Source of the DNA: Bufo bufo
Taxonomy: Eukaryota > Chordata > Amphibia > Anura > Bufonidae
Length of the DNA stretch: 64,000 nucleotides
Assembly (NCBI RefSeq): GCF_905171765.1
Contig: NC_053393.1
Coordinates: 62,775,371 to 62,839,370, forward strand
Direction: 5' to 3'
The notes beneath the pieces were generated by a model. The model had not been told where the DNA came from, searched no databases, and saw only the letters and a program-made list of their open reading frames with translations. Positions 36,760 through 48,051 of this stretch are shown here, piece after piece (the first letter of the stretch is position 1; the number at the start of each line of letters is the position of its first letter). The translations under genes and the position numbers were made by a program.

Positions 36760-37086
36760 CTCCTTTAAGACAAGTTATCCCTTATACATAGGACAGGGGA
36801 TATGTATCTGATCAGCAGTGATCCAATTGCTAAGCCCCCACCATTAACGAGAATTGGGGCCCGTGCACCCTCATTTGAATGGAACTGCTGTCATACATGC
36901 ACACTGTATGGGGATCTTGGAGATAGCTGAGAGCTTGTATTCGGCTATCTCTGGCAATCCCATAGAGTTGGGCATGGGCTCTCATTCTTGTGATTGGCAG
37001 TAGCCCCATTGGTCAGGCCCCTGCTGATCACTTACTCCCTATCCTGTGGACAGGGTATGTTGTCCTAATGGGACAACTCCTTTAAA
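36760..37086. repeat. Dispersed palindromic repeat (GATAGGGGATAAG family)
   Basis: Weakly palindromic 300-bp unit: CTTTAAGACAAGTTATCCC at the left and GGGACAACTCCTTTAAACC at the right. Inner strings GACAGGGGATATGTATCTGATC correspond to the fragment near 8.16-8.34 kb. It is probably a degraded MITE. Confidence 0.45.
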
Positions 37087-37129
37087 CCTTCATTTTTTTT
37101 TCTTTAGTTGGGCTTGTAAAAACACAGGG

Positions 37130-37505
37130 GTTTTTGGTGGTTTACTAATATGAAATACACCTAAATTAGGCATATTTCAGGCACAGATGGTGACGCAGCG
37201 GTTTGTTGCGCTGCTATCTGCGACTTCACCCTGCTCATTTCAGGTCTGAAATTGTAGGATTGACGTGGGCAGGAGTGGGGGCAGGCCAGCAGACCCATCT
37301 CATTCATCGTTTTCTATGCCCGTTTTAGGCTAGAAAATAGTCTAAATGTAAAACAGCAAGGAAGCAGGCTTACATTTAGACTGATGCTGGATGTGCAAAA
37401 GTTATGGAGAGGCCGGCACCTCCTTATAACTCCGGCGGATCTATTGCCAGCTATGGGCCTTTATTAAGACTGGCGTCTAAAACACTGGTCTTAATAAAAG
37501 TGCCC
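37130..37505. repeat. Dispersed repeat related to 34,651-34,800
   Basis: It starts with GTTTACTAATATGAAATACAC then AAATTAGGCATATTTCAGGC, matching the form at 34.65 kb, and runs to GGTCTTAATAAAAGTGCCCC. The two copies share this left part only. No coding capacity; class undetermined. Confidence 0.5.
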
Positions 37506-37734
37506 CACAATATTTTTTACAAACAAAAACTGTTTTATTTTTCTATTGAGCAGTCTATGGGAAAAGCCATTAAAAATCATTAACTAAGGTATTCTGCATC
37601 TAGAAAAAAAAGACAAGGACCCAAAAAATGCAAGGCAACTAAAAAAATAGGCCCCACCTACCCAAAAAGTCCAGCATGAATTGTTTGTAGGGCATTTCAT
37701 AATTCCCAAGTACCATACAGCTAAGGCTGCTTTC

Positions 37735-38183
37735 ACACTAGCGTTTTGGCTTTTCGTTTGTGAGATCTGTCATGGGCTCTCCCAAGCGGTCCAAAATGGA
37801 TCAGTTTTGCCCTAAGGCATTCTGAATGGAAAAGGATCCGCTCAGAATGCATCGGTTTGCCTCCGTTCAGTCACCATTCCGCTCTGGAGGCGAACACCAA
37901 AACCCTGCCTGCAGTGTTTTTTCTGTCCATCCTGGGATGCGGAGCGAGACGGATCCATTCTGACACACAATTTAAGTCAATGGGGACGGATCAGTTTTCT
38001 CTGATACAAAAGAAAATGGATCCGTCCCACATTGACTTTCAATGGAGTTCATCCATCTTGGCTATATAAGACATAATACAACCAGATCCATTCATTACGG
38101 ATGCATGCGGTTGTATTATTGTAATGAAAGCGTTTTTGCAGATCCATGACAGATCCGCAAAAAACGCTAGTGTGAAAGTAGCC
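37735..38183. mobile_element. PIF/Harbinger-type MITE
   Basis: The ends GGCTGCTTTCACACTAGCG and its complement ...CGCTAGTGTGAAAGTAGCC are bordered by TAA on both sides (37,732-37,734 and 38,184-38,186). It is 449 bp, non-coding, and shares the TTTCACACTAG terminal core with the MITE at 36,388. The ATCC/GGAT-rich interior is imperfectly palindromic. Confidence 0.88.
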
Positions 38184-39239
38184 TAACATCTGGTCACTGG
38201 TGTGTTTGTAAGATGACAATATGGCACTTACTAATACAACCTTTGTTGAAATCCTGCCCATTTTCTGCCCCCTTGTTTACAATGTCTTTTGTGCTGCCCA
38301 CACAGAGATCATATCCATAAGATGGCCACCGATGGAGGGTCATGTAATCAGGCAAATCACTTCCATGTGATGTCTCCTCCATTCAAACACACTGAACCTG
38401 CAATAAACTCCCAACAGAACAAGTACAGATGACAGATGTGGTGTATATGAATGGAGGAGCCATCACATGGAGGTGATTTGCCTGGTCACTTGACCCTCCA
38501 CCTGCAGCCATCTTATGGAGAGGATCTCTGTGTGGACTTCACAAAAGACTTTGTAAACAAGGGGTTATATCATATAAATAGAGATGAGCAAATTCGATTC
38601 GGCTGGTTCGCCAAATTTTTTAAAAAATTTGCTTCGATCCAAATTTATTTGCGGCGAAGCACATAAAAAAACGGCTATTTCCTGGCTGCAGAGAGCCTTT
38701 ATAGTGGTGTAGAACACTGTGCCTTGCAGTAACACGCATAGGAAGTCTGCTGTGGTAGTGAAATAATACTGTGAGTCAGTATGACATGCAGATGACAGAC
38801 GTCGCTCTTAGAATCACTGCACACTTCACTTATTTGGCCAATTACGGGGCCAAAACTGACCAAATTACTCAAGTATGAACTCAGCCTTACAGGTTCATGT
38901 TAGCGCTAAGAAGAAGCACATTCCTTTTACACCGCCGTCAGCTGATTTCACATAGATGTTAACAGAACCTGTTCTATTAAACGCTTATACAAGTAGAGCC
39001 CCCCGACAGAGTGGAGAGGGTGTCAGCAGTAAGTTTGTTGACGTCACTGATTATTTTGCCCTTCCTCTGATCCGTCAGAACAATAACCCACAAAAAACGG
39101 ATCCTGTCTGTGGAGCATCCGCCTTCACTCGGTCAGAATTTGGTCAGAATCGGCTGAGGGAATAGAAAAGGACAAAGGCAGTTTGAGGACAGGTGAGGGC
39201 ACAGGGCCTGCTCCCGTGCCATGCCAACTAATAAGCACA

Positions 39240-39600
39240 AAACACACAAAAAAGGGCTTTTGAACATATAACTGCACCGCTGAACAGCAAATATATATTT
39301 CTTTTTTCCACTAATACACGACAAAAAGTGCTTTAGAACATATAACTTCACCTCTGAAAGGCAAATATATTTTCTTTTGCCACTAATACACTCCACAAAA
39401 GGCTTTAGAACATACAACTGCACAGCTGAACGGCAAATATATTTTTCTTTTGCCACTAATACACGACAAAAAGTGCTGTAATTTTAGCACTTCACCACAC
39501 AATGGCTAATAAGCCCTTTATTCCCACTAATACAAGCCAAAAAATGCTTTAGAACATATAACTGCACCACACAAGGGCAAATATTTCCTTGCAATAAACC
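39240..39600. repeat. Minisatellite of about 78-bp units
   Basis: About five units with ACATATAACTGCACC, CAAATATATTTTCTTTTGCC and ACTAATACACGACAAAAAG. It resembles the array at 17.88-19.32 kb in layout and sequence. Confidence 0.85.
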
Positions 39601-39607
39601 CTGTTAA

Positions 39608-40092
39608 AGGGTTTCTGTCACTCCAATTTTCGCTATTAAACAGGCTGACATTATAGATGTGAAAATGTCACCTGAATTTTACTCTGCATTTCTTTTATTT
39701 AAGTAGGCCCCCGTTTTCGTGTAATTTTAACTTTTATTATATGCAAATGAGCCTCTAGGAGCAGGGGGGGCGCCAAGTACTGAATGGGACGGCGCAGGCA
39801 CGAGATTTACACGGCAGACGGGGCCAGCAGGAGAACCAACGCTGGCCTGGCCATTGTCAATCAAGACAGAAGGGCGTGGAAATGAGGTGGGCGAACGGAG
39901 CGTCTAGGAGCAGGTGCAGCCCCCCCCCCCCCCCCCTGCTCCTAGAGGCTCATTTGCATATAATAAAAGTTAAAATTACACGAAAACGGGGGCATACTTA
40001 AATGAAAGAAATGCAGAGTTAAATTCAGGTGACATTTTCACATCTATAATGTCAGCCTGTTTAATAGCGGAAATTGGGGTGACAGAAACCCT
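39608..40092. mobile_element. TTAA-target MITE, near-perfect giant palindrome
   Basis: TTAA borders both sides (39,604-39,607 and 40,093-40,096). The ends are AGGGTTTCTGTCACTCC and its complement. The arms (about 39,608-39,775 and 39,930-40,092) match over about 165 bp with few mismatches, enclosing a GC-rich loop with a run of about 19 C. TTAA duplications are typical of piggyBac and Kolobok elements. It is non-coding. Confidence 0.9.
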
Positions 40093-41691
40093 TTAATAGC
40101 TGTAACAACCCAATAACAAGAAAGGTTTACTGGAATTAAAGAGCTATATAATGGCAATTTGGGTCCTCAGTCATTGCAGCAAGGTGTAATAGGATTGTTC
40201 CTATTATCCAGGCTGTAAACTCCCCTTCTGAACCCTGTTCTACATAAATGCTGTGGAATGATTCCTCCCTATCCTTTCCCTACACCTTGAATGATCTTTC
40301 CCTGCACTTGTAAATCATTTTTTTTAGCACAATTAAGTTTTTTCTATCACTGTCCCTAGCGCCTGCTGACGTCTCTCCCTGCACTTACACTGGTAAATGG
40401 CATAATCCAAGATAGCTGAGGTTATTTATAGGGCTGTGACATCACAGGGCTGGCTGGCTGCTGATTGGCTGCATGCATGGCAGTATGGGTGATTTCGCCT
40501 TCCCAGAGTTCCTTGCTCCATGTCCTAACACGTGCAGAAGCTATTTTAGGAGAAAATGTGATTCTTTACCAAGAAGCGCGAGGAAATTCGGATTCGGTGT
40601 GAATCAACTTTGATTTGCTCATCTCTACTTATAACATATAGAACATTGTGTAACAAAGACTATTTTAGTAAATGTCATATAACCATCTCACAAACACATT
40701 GTTCAACAACAACCAGAAAGTGGTCAACCCCTTTAAAGCTTAAATCCTTTTTTTCCCAGAATCTATTACATTTTAATTCACTCCCTACATTCTAGGGATT
40801 GATTCCCGGCTTTCTTGAGATTGACTCCTAATTTTCTTTGTTGAGAAGTTGAAGAGTCAGTTAGCTGTCCTGGATGTCTTCATCAACCATTATAAAGAGG
40901 AGATTGGAGCAATTCTTAGGAATCATCCTATGTATCACCAGTATCATGGTGTAATATTTTCCGTCAGGTTAAAATATGGGCAATTGTACAATCTATAACA
41001 AGACTGTGTAAGAATAATGCTTTCTAGGTTGCAGGTCATTATACTGTACCTTGTAATGTATTAGATAGACTTGCAGCCATCCCTCACATATGTTATAAAG
41101 ATAGAAGGAACCGGCTTGGACGTTGATTTTGGTTTATGGTGATGGTAACCAGGAAAGCTACATAAACTGAAGGCTGACAATTTATATGAGGCCCCTTGGG
41201 CTTTACAATCCAGGATGTGTGCTAGATAGTGTGATACTTGTATTCTTAATGCTCTTGTGCTGTCAAATGGCAAATTATAGCACTTGTTTGTGTTTCTACC
41301 ATGATCACTTGTAGAGTTTTACAGCTCACGAGAGAGCGGGATGTCTTGTGTAAATCTGAAGAAAAATTGTTTGTTGGATCTGAATCAGAATAATCTTTTT
41401 CCAACACTTTCAGTACTTGTGTTATTGACTTTTACTAGATATATTAGATAGAGTTATATAATGCTTAACCAGTTGAAGACCAGGCCATCTACCCCCTTTC
41501 CGGACCAGGCACATTTTCTGTTTCTTTTTAGCACATTTAGTCATAACTTTTTTTCCCGTTTGAAAGTAATTATTGCACCTTTTTATGGTGATATATAGGT
41601 CTTTATTTTTGTTATTTTTATTGTAGTATTTTTATTCTTTATAGCCAGCAAAGTGTATTTTTCAAGTTTTTTTTCCCTTTTTTCTGGTTAA

Positions 41692-41848
41692 AGGGAATCT
41701 GTCACCAGGTACTTCCCTCTCAAACTATTTGCACAGACTCATAGTTGGGATTCACCTGATTAAACCACAGTTTTTTTTTTGTTTATCCGAGTCTCCGTTC
41801 CTGAGTTGGGAAACAGTTGGATATAGACATTGCGGTGGCAGATTCCCT
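41692..41848. mobile_element. TTAA-target MITE
   Basis: TTAA on both sides (41,688-41,691 and 41,849-41,852); ends AGGGAATCTGTCACCAGG and complement ...GGTGGCAGATTCCCT. 157 bp and non-coding. It is nested in an AT-rich repeat resembling the TTAACCCCTTA family. Confidence 0.85.
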
Positions 41849-41974
41849 TTAATAGCACAATGTGGAACTCATTTTTTTTTTTAACATTATGCCTCCATTC
41901 CATATTTTGATATATGGGATTTTGGGGTTTTGGTAGCCAAGGGTGGGACTAGATGTACCATGGTGTGTAGCTTT

Positions 41975-41976
<2 letters not shown>

Positions 41977-42023
<47 letters not shown>
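41977..42023. repeat. (TA)n microsatellite
   Basis: More than twenty TA units. A minus-strand frame through it gives Ile-Tyr repeats and is not a gene. Confidence 0.95.
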
Positions 42024-42026
<3 letters not shown>

Positions 42027-42504
42027 TTTTCACTTTTATTTTTTACCATTTTATTTTTATTTTTTTCACATTTGCCCTCCCATAAGGTCATACAAGACTT
42101 TGGGCGACATTTAACTTAATTTTTTTTCCTGATTTCTACTGTAACTAGGGCTTACATACAGTATTAGCCTCAGTTACAAAGGGAATATAGCCACAAAGAT
42201 GTTGTACAGGGCTATACAACCTCACTGCAGAGCTGATCTGGGTCTGCTAAGACCCAGCAGCTCATGCAGATATGGGACCCCTGCGATCACATGACAGCAG
42301 CGGCATTGCTGCTTCCTGATCTTTATATACAGTCCTGTGCAATGAGCGCTGTGTATGCAGGGATGGGGAAGGCAGGAATGGTAAAAAAAATATAAATCCC
42401 TTCCTTCTCTATGAGGAGCTCTGCTGTCACTAACAGAGAGATCCCCAAAAATGTGTCTGATGGTGCAGACCTGAACTATATAGAACCAAAGTGCTATTGT
42501 CACT

Positions 42505-42655
42505 TAAAGAGAACCTTTCATGTTAAACATTGTTTCTGACCTGCAGGCTGCATGTTATAGAACTGGAGGAGCTATGCAGACTGAGATACAGTTGTGTGGG
42601 TAAAGATTCAGTATAACGTCATTTATTCTTTGAAATCTCTGCTTTTTCTATGCCA
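42505..42655. mobile_element. TTAA-type MITE, left end only
   Basis: It starts TTAAAGAGAACCTTTCATG, like other TTAA MITE termini in this window. The sequence changes to PLE-derived DNA by about 42,660 and no matching right end is found nearby. The PLE fragment may have inserted here. Confidence 0.4.
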
Positions 42656-42695
42656 GAGGGTGATCCGACCTAGTAACTGACATTCTTCCATGTAT

Positions 42696-42742
42696 TAACC
42701 ACTGAGGAAGGGACAAGAATTCGTCCCGAAACACGTTTGGTA
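42696..42742 (+). ncRNA. Hammerhead ribozyme motif, partly decayed
   Basis: UAACCA and CUGAGGA (42,702-42,708) are followed by stem II GGGAC/GUCCC closing AAGAAUUC. Then GAAA (42,728-42,731), CACG, UU and UGGUA. UGGUA pairs with UA(A)CCA as stem I. The stem III CGCG has become CACG, a typical CpG decay that breaks its self-complementarity, so activity is doubtful. Confidence 0.65.
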
Positions 42743-43429
42743 CAGAGAAACAGTGAGGAACATCAATACCGGGACAACTATTGAATATCGAAATTATTCA
42801 TCGAGAAGAATGACACAAAGCGAATAAGTATAATCGCAGTGTGCTGCAAACCTCGTAACTAAGAAAAGAGCCTATCAGGAATCCCGGATTGAGTGATGTA
42901 CTGCCCCACCAGAATCACGTGGGACGCCACAAGATAAAGCAATAGACCACGTGGGACGCTGCGTAAGGTCCTTGCAGGACAAAGCAACACAAAAACCGAC
43001 GAGGAGTGGTAACGTACCCAAATATCTCAAGGTAGCTAAACTTAGACTATCAAGTTTTATTATACTATATATATGCCTGCAATCTAGCTGTTATCCTCCC
43101 CACAAAGTGGGAACATTTATGACCGAAATCCTACTGAACATCAAGTCATAATTAAGTTGACGTCAACACTAAACGTCCCATCTAAGTGACATTCTTGATT
43201 CATATATGTCCACATAACATTTTACTTTTTTGTCCTGGACATTAGTTCCGTGCACTGAATTTTTATGCACACTATACCTAGTGGTCTTTTTGAATTTTAA
43301 ACACCTTTATGCACATTGATGAATTTACAATTGTGTATACCTAGATAATATTGTTTACCTTTATATTTAGCTTTACTCAATTGTATGTATTCAGCTAACA
43401 CTGAACACCTTATACATCCTACTTGCTCA

Positions 43430-43740
43430 CAGCACTGATTATATCCAGCTTACTTATAGCACTGTACCCAGCCTGCATTTAGCACATATTACATCCAGCC
43501 TAATTGCAGCACCTAAGTGTATCTAGCTTGCATCTAGCACTTTAGTATATCCAGTTTGCATACAGCACTTTAGTGTATCCAGCTTGCACACAGCACTTTT
43601 ATATTTTAGCTGACACGCAGCATTTATTGTACCCAGCCTATATCTAGCACTTCTGTGCATTCAGCTCATATAGCACTTTAGTGTATTCAGCATGCATACA
43701 GCACTTTAGTTCTCTATCCTTGTGTACTCAGCCATTGTAT
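43430..43740. repeat. Degenerate tandem repeat of about 30-bp units
   Basis: About ten units on CAGCACTTTAGTGTATCCAG then CTTGCATA, diverged and of variable length, within the PLE fragment. Confidence 0.75.
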
Positions 43741-44103
43741 ATAACACTATATGTACCCAGTTATAGTGGTATATGCATTCAGCATATAAACTATAAAACC
43801 ATTCGACCAGTCTATTAAATAGGTTTTATACCAAAAATATAAATAAATACGTTTTTAAACCTAATAACCTACTTAAATATATACCAGATGAGAGTGTGCC
43901 ATCACAACTATATTTCTTCCAATGCATAGAGAAATAGCTGTCAGTCATTGGCATGACCACCTACTGGACTTTTAAGCTTAAAAAGAGCAGGGGTTTCGAA
44001 GAATAAAATACAAGTTTTATTGAATCTTTTCCAACAAACTAGATATCAATCTGTTGAGCTCCTTCTGCTGCCCACAGTTAGAGCTGCACATACAAAGTGC
44101 CTT

Positions 44104-46482
44104 TAACCCCTTAAGGGCCGGGCTATTTTTCACCTTAAGAACTAGGCCATTTTTTCAAAATATGACATGTGTCACTTTATGTGGTGAAAACTTTAAAACG
44201 CTTTTACTTATCCAAGCCATTCTGAGATTCTTTTCTCATCACATATTGTACTTCATGACAGTGGTAAATTTTTTTAAAATACCATATTTACCCAAAATTT
44301 GGAAAAATAAGCAATTTTCAAAAATTTTATTTATTTGCTTTTAAAACAGATAGTGATACCTCCTAAAATAGTTATTACTTTACATTTCCCTATGTCTACT
44401 CCATGTTTGGATCATTTTGTATATTACATTTTCTTTTTTTTTTGGGATGTTAGAAAGCTTAGAAGTTTAGAAGCAAATCTTAAAAATTTTCTGAAAATTT
44501 CCAAAACCAACTTTTTAAGGACTAGTTCAGGTCTGAAGTTACTTTGTGAGTCTTACCTAATAGAAACCAACCATAAATGGCCCCATTTTAGAAACTACAC
44601 CCCTCAAGGTATTCAAAACTGATTTTACAAACTTTGTTAACCCTTTAGGTGTTCCACAAGAATTAAATGAAAATGTAGATGAAATTTCAGAATTTAACTT
44701 TTTAGGCAGATTTTCCATTTTAATCCATTTTTTCCAGTAGCAAAGCAAGGGTTAACAGCCAAACAAAACTCAATATTTATGGCCTTGATTCTGTAGTTTA
44801 CAGAAACACTCCATATGTGTTCGTAAACTGCTGTACGGGCACATGGCAGGGCGCAGAGGGAAAGGAACGACATATGGTTTTTAAAATGCAGATTTCACTA
44901 AGATAATTTTAAGTTGCCATGTCACATTTGAAGACCTCCTGATGCAACCCTAGAGAAGAAACTCCAAAAAGTGACCCCATTTTGGAACCTACACCCCTCA
45001 AGGTATTCAAAACTGATTTTAAAAACTTTGTTAACCCTTTAGGTGTTGCACAAGAATTAAAGGAAAATGTAGATAAAATTTCAGAATTTAACTCTTTTGG
45101 CAGATTTTTCATTTTAATAAAAATTTCCGCTAACAAAGCAAGGGTTAACAGACAAACAAAGCTCAATATTTATTACCCTGATCCTGTAGTTTACATAAAC
45201 ACCCCATATATGGTCGTAAACTGCTGTACGGGCACACAGCAGGGCGCAGAAGGAAAGAAACGCCATATGGTTTTTGGAAGGCAGATTTCACTGGAATAAT
45301 TTTAAGTTGCCATGTCACATTTGAAAACACCCATATGCACCCCTAGAGTAGAAACTCCAAAAAAAAGACCCAATTTTGGAAACTATGGGATTAGAAGGCA
45401 GTTTTGTTGGTACTATTTTAGGGTACATATGATTTTAGGTTGCTTTATTTTACACTTTTTGTGAGGCAAGGTAACAAAAAATAGCAGTTTTGGCACCGTT
45501 TTTTATTTTGTTGTTTACAATGATCATCTGACAGGTTAGATCATTTGGTATTTTTATAGAGCAGGTAATTACAGACGCGAAAATGCCAAATATTACAATA
45601 CTTTTTTTGGTTGTTTCAGCTTTACATGATGAAGCATTTTTGAAAAAAAAAAAAAAATTTGTGTCTCCATATTCTGAAAGTCGTAGTTTATTTTTTATTT
45701 TTTGGGCGACTGTCTTATGTAGGGGCTCATTTTTTCAGTATGAGATGACTGTTTGATTGGTACAATTTTAGGGTGCATATGACTTTTTGATTGCTTGGTA
45801 TTACACTTTTTGTGATGTAAGGCAACAAAAAATTGCTTTTTTGACACACTTTTTATTTTTATTTTTTTACAGGTGTCCACCTGAGGGGTTAGGTCATGTA
45901 ATATTTTTATACAGCAGGTTCTTATGGACGCGGCTATAACTAATAAGTATACTTTTTGTTTTTTATTTAAGTTTTACACAATATCATTTTTGAAACCAAA
46001 ACAAAATCATGTTTTAGTGTCTCCATAGTCTGAGAGCTATATTTTTTTTTATTTTTTGGGGTCGACTGACTTATGTAGGGGCTAATTTTTTGAGGGTTGG
46101 GATGACGGTTTGATTAGTATGATTTTGGGGTGCGTATGACTTTTTGATCGCTTGCTATTAAACTTTTTGTGATGTAAGGTCACCAAAAATTGCTTTTTTG
46201 ACACCGTTTTTTTTTTTTTTTTTTTTACAGTGTGCACCTGAGGGGTTAGATCATGTGATATTTTTTTATAGAGCGGACATGGTAATTCCTAATATGCATA
46301 CTTTTTTTTATTTATTTAAGTTTTACACAATAATATCATTTAAAAAAATAAAAAAATAATCATGTTTCAGTGTCTCCATAGTCACTGGCTTTTTTTACAC
46401 CATTTTTGTTTTACTTTTTTTTACGGTGTTCACCTGAGGGGTTAGGTCATGTGGTATTTTTATAAAGAAGGTTGTTACGGAT
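44104..46482. mobile_element. TTAACCCCTTA-ended repeat, left part
   Basis: It starts CTTTAACCCCTTAAGGGCC, as does the repeat at 8.94 kb. A unit of about 400 bp is duplicated in tandem: 44,580-44,890 and 44,975-45,300 share CTACACCCCTCAAGGTATTC. Later segments (TGTCTCCATAGTCTGAGAG, ACCTGAGGGGTTAGGTCATG) recur three times. The PLE at 46,483-60,905 is inserted into it and the repeat resumes at about 60,906. GTTACGGA stands at both junctions. Non-coding. Confidence 0.7.
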
Positions 46483-47365
46483 GTTCAGAAAATGGTAGTG
46501 GGTTGTAGTGGCTCACTCCTTAGTAGTTACAGGGTGGTGCTGCAAGCTCATATAGAGGGAATCACCCCACCCTCTGTTAAAAAGTAAATGTAACAATGGA
46601 AAAATGGGCGAGCACTCATACACTTGGCAACCAAATTGACATATGCAGAAAATATTTATTGTTAAATCCCCATAAAATTCAAGTAATAAAAATAATAAAA
46701 ACAGTGTATTATAGCAATGACATACAAAAACTACAATCACATAAACTATAGTAGATATAATAGTATAGTCGATATTGTGTTGAATGCTAAAATATATGAT
46801 AATAAAATATTCGATACTAGTCTATAGTCGATAAATTCACTGATATAAATCACACACCAAAAACTTCAAGTATTGTCCAGGTCTTATATATGCTGTTATT
46901 GTAAAGGGGGAGGTAATTCCTCTGTGAATCTATCTCAGATTGGGAAAATGAGTGTCACTTTAAATATTGTAGGTGTATTTCCCCTGGGAACGTAGTGTAT
47001 TCATAAAATGTCCACAAGAATCCTGATAATGTTGGAATAAAAAGTCTCTTATGGTATTTCCTTTTAAAGTCGAGGTAAACTTTAAATCGGTATTTGGCTT
47101 ACCGTCTGGTGTCTGCTGTCTCCCTGTTGCTTGAGTGGAGCTTTAAATGTCTGCCGACTTATTTGATCGCTCCTTCCAGTAAGCTGGTTCAAATTTTGTG
47201 GGAGTTCCAAAGATCGCGGGAGTTGACACTCTGTTCCGCAATTTCCTTCGGTACAGCTTTTCGACGATAAAAGTAGTTGTTCCTTTACTGTAAAATTTTT
47301 TTCTTTCTTTGTATGGCCATACAGTTTTATCGGAGGCGTCTCAATACAGGTACATCACTTGTTTC

Positions 47366-47410
47366 ACCATACGCGTTTCGGGTAGATTCGCTCTCCCTTC
47401 CTCAGTGGTC
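47366..47410 (-). ncRNA. Hammerhead ribozyme motif (inverted PLE end)
   Basis: On the minus strand: GACCA, CUGAGGA (47,399-47,405), stem II GGG/CCC with a long loop, GAAA, CGCG, UA and UGGU. The last pairs with ACCA as stem I. The palindromic ACGCGU core is intact. It is the inverted counterpart of the motif at 60,085-60,130. Confidence 0.65.
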
Positions 47411-48051
47411 AAGTGTCTGCCTGCCTGGCCTCCATTTTTATCCATTCCTTAATTACTTCCCAACTCTCAAACACCTGCTGTTCATGCTGTTCCCAATTGG
47501 TCAGGAAAGCCTCCCACATAATCAGGGGATAATTCTATACAGCATTGAAAAAAATATATATATTTTTTATACTTGCAGTTTCCATGCGTTTTTTTGGGGA
47601 CACATGCGTTTTTTTGCCCAGATGTCCCAATTGGTGTGATATACTGATGTATGAAATATAAACTTAATATCTAATTGCTAACACTTATAAAATCACATTT
47701 TAATGATAAAATATTATTAAACAAATTATTTAGATTAAAATCCGGATATAAAACTATAAATACTCCCCAACATTTATAATGGATTTGAGGAATCTTGAAA
47801 GTTGGAGATTTATAGGATTCTTGGAATCTGCTAAAATTCTTGGAATTAATATTTTCTGCATATGTCAATTTGGTTGCCAAGTGTATGAGTGCTCGCCCAT
47901 TTTTCCATTGTTACATTTACTTTTTAACAGAGGGTGGGGTGATGAGCTTGCAGCACCACCCTGTAACTACTAAGGAGTGAGCCACTACAACCCACTACCA
48001 TTTTCTGAACGTTCTTTTCACCCCTGTGAGTGAGCTCCTCCATAGTAGATT

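Larger units (their letters stand above)
38579..40627. mobile_element. hAT-type non-autonomous element
   Basis: The ends are TAGAGATGAGCAAAT and its exact complement, 15-bp terminal inverted repeats. The flanking 8-mers CATATAAA and CTTATAAC agree at 6 of 8 positions. Inside are a 78-bp minisatellite and a nested TTAA MITE (39,608-40,092). No transposase coding is left. It shares GAGGACAGGTGAGGGCACAG with the 17.4-17.6 kb hAT fragment, so the two are relatives. Confidence 0.82.
42660..43960 (+). mobile_element. PLE 3' fragment with hammerhead motif
   Basis: It has no reverse transcriptase, but it contains a hammerhead motif at 42,696-42,742 in the context seen in the three PLEs of the window. 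Farther on is an irregular array of about 30-bp units (AGCACTTTAGTGTATCCAGC; about 43,430-43,740). Both boundaries are uncertain. I infer a 5'-truncated PLE insertion made of 3' non-coding sequence only. Confidence 0.5.

Noticed and set aside
41849..42091. 80-residue minus-strand frame with Ile-Tyr repeats
   Set aside because: Generated by a (TA)n microsatellite.
44557..45299. Similar short frames at 44.6 and 45.0 kb that share LNTLRGV
   Set aside because: The similarity comes from the duplicated 400-bp unit of a non-coding repeat.
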